NCBI GenBank assembly: GCA_000715605.1
Contig: KL568606.1
Coordinates: forward strand, 1 to 6,735
Direction of reading: 5' to 3'
Origin: Streptomyces speibonae
GTDB taxonomy: Bacteria; Actinomycetota; Actinomycetes; Streptomycetales; Streptomycetaceae
Length of the DNA stretch: 6,735 bases
This document shows, piece after piece, positions 5,016-6,735 of the stretch (position 1 is the first letter of the stretch; each line of letters opens with the position of its first letter). The notes under the pieces are model-generated. The model saw only the letters and a program-made list of their open reading frames with translations. It made no database searches and was not told the DNA's origin. The translations under genes were made by a program, and so were the position numbers.

Positions 5016-6575
5016 TCACGCACAGACGGCTCCATCCTCAGGCACCGTGCCCTCCAGCAGATAGCCGTGCACCGCCCGCTGCACGCACCGGTTCCCGCTG
5101 CTGTACGCGCCGTGCCCCTGCCCCCGGTACGTCAGCTCCACCCCGACACCTTCACCGAGGGCCTGCGCCATCCTGCGCGCCCCCTCGTACGGGGTGGCCG
5201 GGTCGCCGGTGTTGCCGATCACCAGGATCGGGGCCGCGCCGGGGGCACTCACCTCGGGGTGGTCCGCGGCCCCCGGAACCGCCCAGTCCGTACAGCTGAT
5301 CATCCCCCACGCCAGATACTCGCCGAAGAGCGCGGACGCGGCCCGGAACGCGGGCAGTTCGCGTTCGACGTCCTCGGGGCCGTAGCGCGGTTTGTCGTCG
5401 GCGCAGTTGATGGCGGTGTTGGCCGCGACGAGGTTGCTGTACTCGCCGTTCTCGCTGCGCCCGTTCATCGAGTCGGACAGCAGCATCAGGATCGTTCCGT
5501 CACCGTCGTACGCCTGCTCGAGGCCGTCGGTGAGGAACTCCCAGAACTCCTGTGAGTACAGGGCCTGTGCGATGCCGCCGGTCGCCGCGGCCTGGGTCAG
5601 CTGCCGGGGAAAGATCCCCGGGATGGGCCTGCGGTCGAGGTCCCTCAGCAGCGCGGAGATGCGGTCCTTCACGTCCTGCGCGCTGTCGCCGACGGGGCAC
5701 TCCTCGGTCCGTGAGACGCAGTCCGCGGCGTAGTTGTCGAGCGCGAGTTGGAAGCCGCGAGCCTGTCCGAGAGAGCCGGCCTCCGCGTTCTGGGTGGGAT
5801 CGACGACCGCGTCGAAGACGGCGCGTCCCACGTTCCGGGGGAACAGGTGGGCGTAGACACCGCCGAGCTCCGTGCCGTAGGAGATGCCGAAGTAGTGCAG
5901 CTTGTCGTCGCCGAGGACCTGACGCATCAGGTCCAGGTCACGGGCGGCGTCCGTGGTGCGCACATGCGGCAGGATCCGCTCGGAGTTCTCCTCGCAGTCC
6001 GCGTTGAACTCCTTGGTGCCGGTGAGGAGTTCCGCACGCTCGGCGGCGTCGTCGGGGGTGGCGTCCTGCTGGAAGTGCGCGTCCATCTGCCGGTCGTCCT
6101 GGCACTCCACGGGTGCGCTGCGGCCGACCCCGCGGGGATCGAAGCTCACCAGGTCGTAGCGGGTGCGCAGGGTCGCGTACTCCTCGCCGAAGGCGGGCAG
6201 CGTGGTGACACCGGAGCCGCCCGGGCCGCCGAAGTTGAAGATCAGGGAGCCGATGCGCTCGCTCGACGGGCCGCTCGACCTGACCCGGATCAGCGCGAGG
6301 CCGATGGTGTCGCCCTCGGGGTCGTCCCAGTCCAGCGGCGCCTTCATGGTGGCGCAGCTCCACTCGCCCCTGCCGCCGGGCAGCGGGGAGGGGGCGGGGC
6401 CGCCGCCCTGGGCCTCGGACGGGGCCGGGCAGTCCTTCCAGTCGAGCTCCTGCCGCGTGAGGTCCTGGTCCTGACCCTCGTCGTCCCCGCCGCAGCCCGC
6501 CAGCAGGGCGGGCAGCAGCACGGCGCAGGCGGTCAGGACGGAGGCACGCGGGCGGAGGCCGGAGGGCTGGGGCAT
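5016..6575 (-). CDS. secreted lipoprotein alpha/beta-hydrolase, tripeptidyl-aminopeptidase type (paralog 2)
   Basis: 519 residues from the ATG at 6575-6573, preceded by AGGA seven bases upstream. A hydrophobic signal ends in lipobox LAGC, so Cys28 should carry the lipid anchor; an acidic and Pro/Gly-rich linker follows (29-70). Core motifs: NFGGPGGSG (114-122), GISYGTELGGVYAHLFP with nucleophile Ser232, Asp458 in NTGDPATP, His488 in GQGHGAYS, all intact, then a TAP-like C-terminal domain. It closely resembles the protein encoded at 3328-4854 in length, motif spacing and C-terminal VPEDG..C ending, so the two arose by tandem duplication. It keeps a Cys pair (Cys286, Cys293) in the lid region that the paralog lacks. 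The role is inferred as extracytoplasmic aminopeptidase of the Tap/SlpD/SlpE type; esterase-like activity on other substrates cannot be excluded. An ATG at 6659 would add 28 polar residues before the signal and is less likely. Confidence 0.92.
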   Translation of the reverse strand: MPQPSGLRPRASVLTACAVLLPALLAGCGGDDEGQDQDLTRQELDWKDCPAPSEAQGGGPAPSPLPGGRGEWSCATMKAPLDWDDPEGDTIGLALIRVRSSGPSSERIGSLIFNFGGPGGSGVTTLPAFGEEYATLRTRYDLVSFDPRGVGRSAPVECQDDRQMDAHFQQDATPDDAAERAELLTGTKEFNADCEENSERILPHVRTTDAARDLDLMRQVLGDDKLHYFGISYGTELGGVYAHLFPRNVGRAVFDAVVDPTQNAEAGSLGQARGFQLALDNYAADCVSRTEECPVGDSAQDVKDRISALLRDLDRRPIPGIFPRQLTQAAATGGIAQALYSQEFWEFLTDGLEQAYDGDGTILMLLSDSMNGRSENGEYSNLVAANTAINCADDKPRYGPEDVERELPAFRAASALFGEYLAWGMISCTDWAVPGAADHPEVSAPGAAPILVIGNTGDPATPYEGARRMAQALGEGVGVELTYRGQGHGAYSSGNRCVQRAVHGYLLEGTVPEDGAVCA

Positions 6576-6603
6576 GCTCCCATCCTGCGGTCGCCCGGTG
6601 CCC

Positions 6604-6620
6604 CACGCGCGGGACGCGTG
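6604..6620. promoter_or_regulatory. CACGCG-N5-CGCGTG inverted repeat upstream of hydrolase 2
   Basis: A perfect 6-base inverted repeat (6604-6609 and 6615-6620) lies 29-45 bases before the hydrolase start at 6575, where an operator or leader hairpin would sit. In DNA this GC-rich such repeats arise easily by chance. Confidence 0.25.
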
Positions 6621-6647
6621 CCGTACGAGGTAAGCGGGCCGTTGCGA

Positions 6648-6680
6648 GGCACGGCGCACGAGTGCGCGGACCGCCGTGCC
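6648..6680 (-). terminator. hairpin after the - strand gene entering from the right
   Basis: GGCACGGC (6648-6655) pairs with GCCGTGCC (6673-6680), and a nested GCGCAC/GTGCGC pair (6654-6659, 6662-6667) offers an alternative inner stem. Read on the - strand it begins 15 bases after the stop at 6698-6696 and lies well before the hydrolase start, a good terminator position. No U-tract is present. Confidence 0.5.
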
Positions 6681-6695
6681 GTAGGCCGCTGCCCG

Positions 6696-6735
6696 CTACA
6701 GCGCCTCTTTGCGCGTGAGGTGGTTGAAGGCGATC
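6696..6735 (-). CDS. 3' end of a - strand gene leaving the window (partial, unidentified)
   Basis: On the - strand the frame is open from the right edge and ends in IAFNHLTRKEAL followed by TAG (6698-6696). Codon choice and the following hairpin fit the end of a real gene. Twelve residues are not enough for me to name the product. It is separated from the hydrolase start at 6575 by 120 bases, so the two are probably separate transcripts. Confidence 0.6.
   Translation of the reverse strand, partial: IAFNHLTRKEAL

Noticed and set aside
4855..5019. N-terminal extension of the first hydrolase from an ATG at 5019
   Set aside because: It would place 55 residues before a normal lipoprotein signal peptide and overlap the stop of the upstream gene. 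The ATG at 4854 has its own ribosome site.
6576..6659. N-terminal extension of the second hydrolase from an ATG at 6659
   Set aside because: It adds 28 polar residues before the signal peptide and would run through the terminator-like hairpin; the ATG at 6575 is better placed.

Overview
The window is very GC-rich, with strong G/C bias at third codon positions, Shine-Dalgarno-led starts, overlapping stop/start codons and hairpins without U-tracts. Together with gene content this points to a Streptomyces (or close actinomycete) chromosome. Five complete genes are visible, plus the ends of two genes that run off the edges. No tRNA, rRNA, CRISPR array, insertion sequence or phage gene was seen. 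There is no gene-free stretch longer than about 160 bases.

Left part (1-2025, + strand): the 3' end of an unidentified upstream gene; a possible 15-codon ORF; an extended short-chain dehydrogenase/reductase resembling sugar-nucleotide epimerases (140-1213); and, overlapping it by 13 bases, a Spherulin-4/GH135-family protein (1201-2025). An epimerase beside a GH135 protein resembles the uge3-sph3 pair of the fungal galactosaminogalactan clusters, so a cell-surface aminosugar polymer pathway is a reasonable hypothesis. Both proteins are odd. Each carries a Pro/Thr/His-rich low-complexity insert near its C-terminus, and each has an unexpected residue where the family normally has a catalytic one (Cys106 in the epimerase, Asn121 in the GH135 protein).

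Middle (2026-3327): a short, relatively AT-rich leader containing a 13-codon ORF with a rare TTA (bldA-type) codon, then moeZ (2089-3267), the E1-like adenylyltransferase/rhodanese fusion that loads sulfur onto small ubiquitin-like sulfur carriers. A perfect 15-bp-stem hairpin (3279-3325) separates moeZ from the convergent gene and should terminate transcription from both sides.

Right part (3328-6735, - strand): two tandem paralogous secreted lipoprotein serine hydrolases of the tripeptidyl-aminopeptidase (Tap/SlpD/SlpE) type, 4854-3328 and 6575-5016, both with intact Ser-Asp-His triads and lipoboxes. They probably trim peptides at the outer membrane face or cell wall. The gap between them holds a sequence identical to the E. 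coli consensus DnaA box. Upstream of the second is a hairpin and the last 12 codons of an unidentified - strand gene leaving the window.
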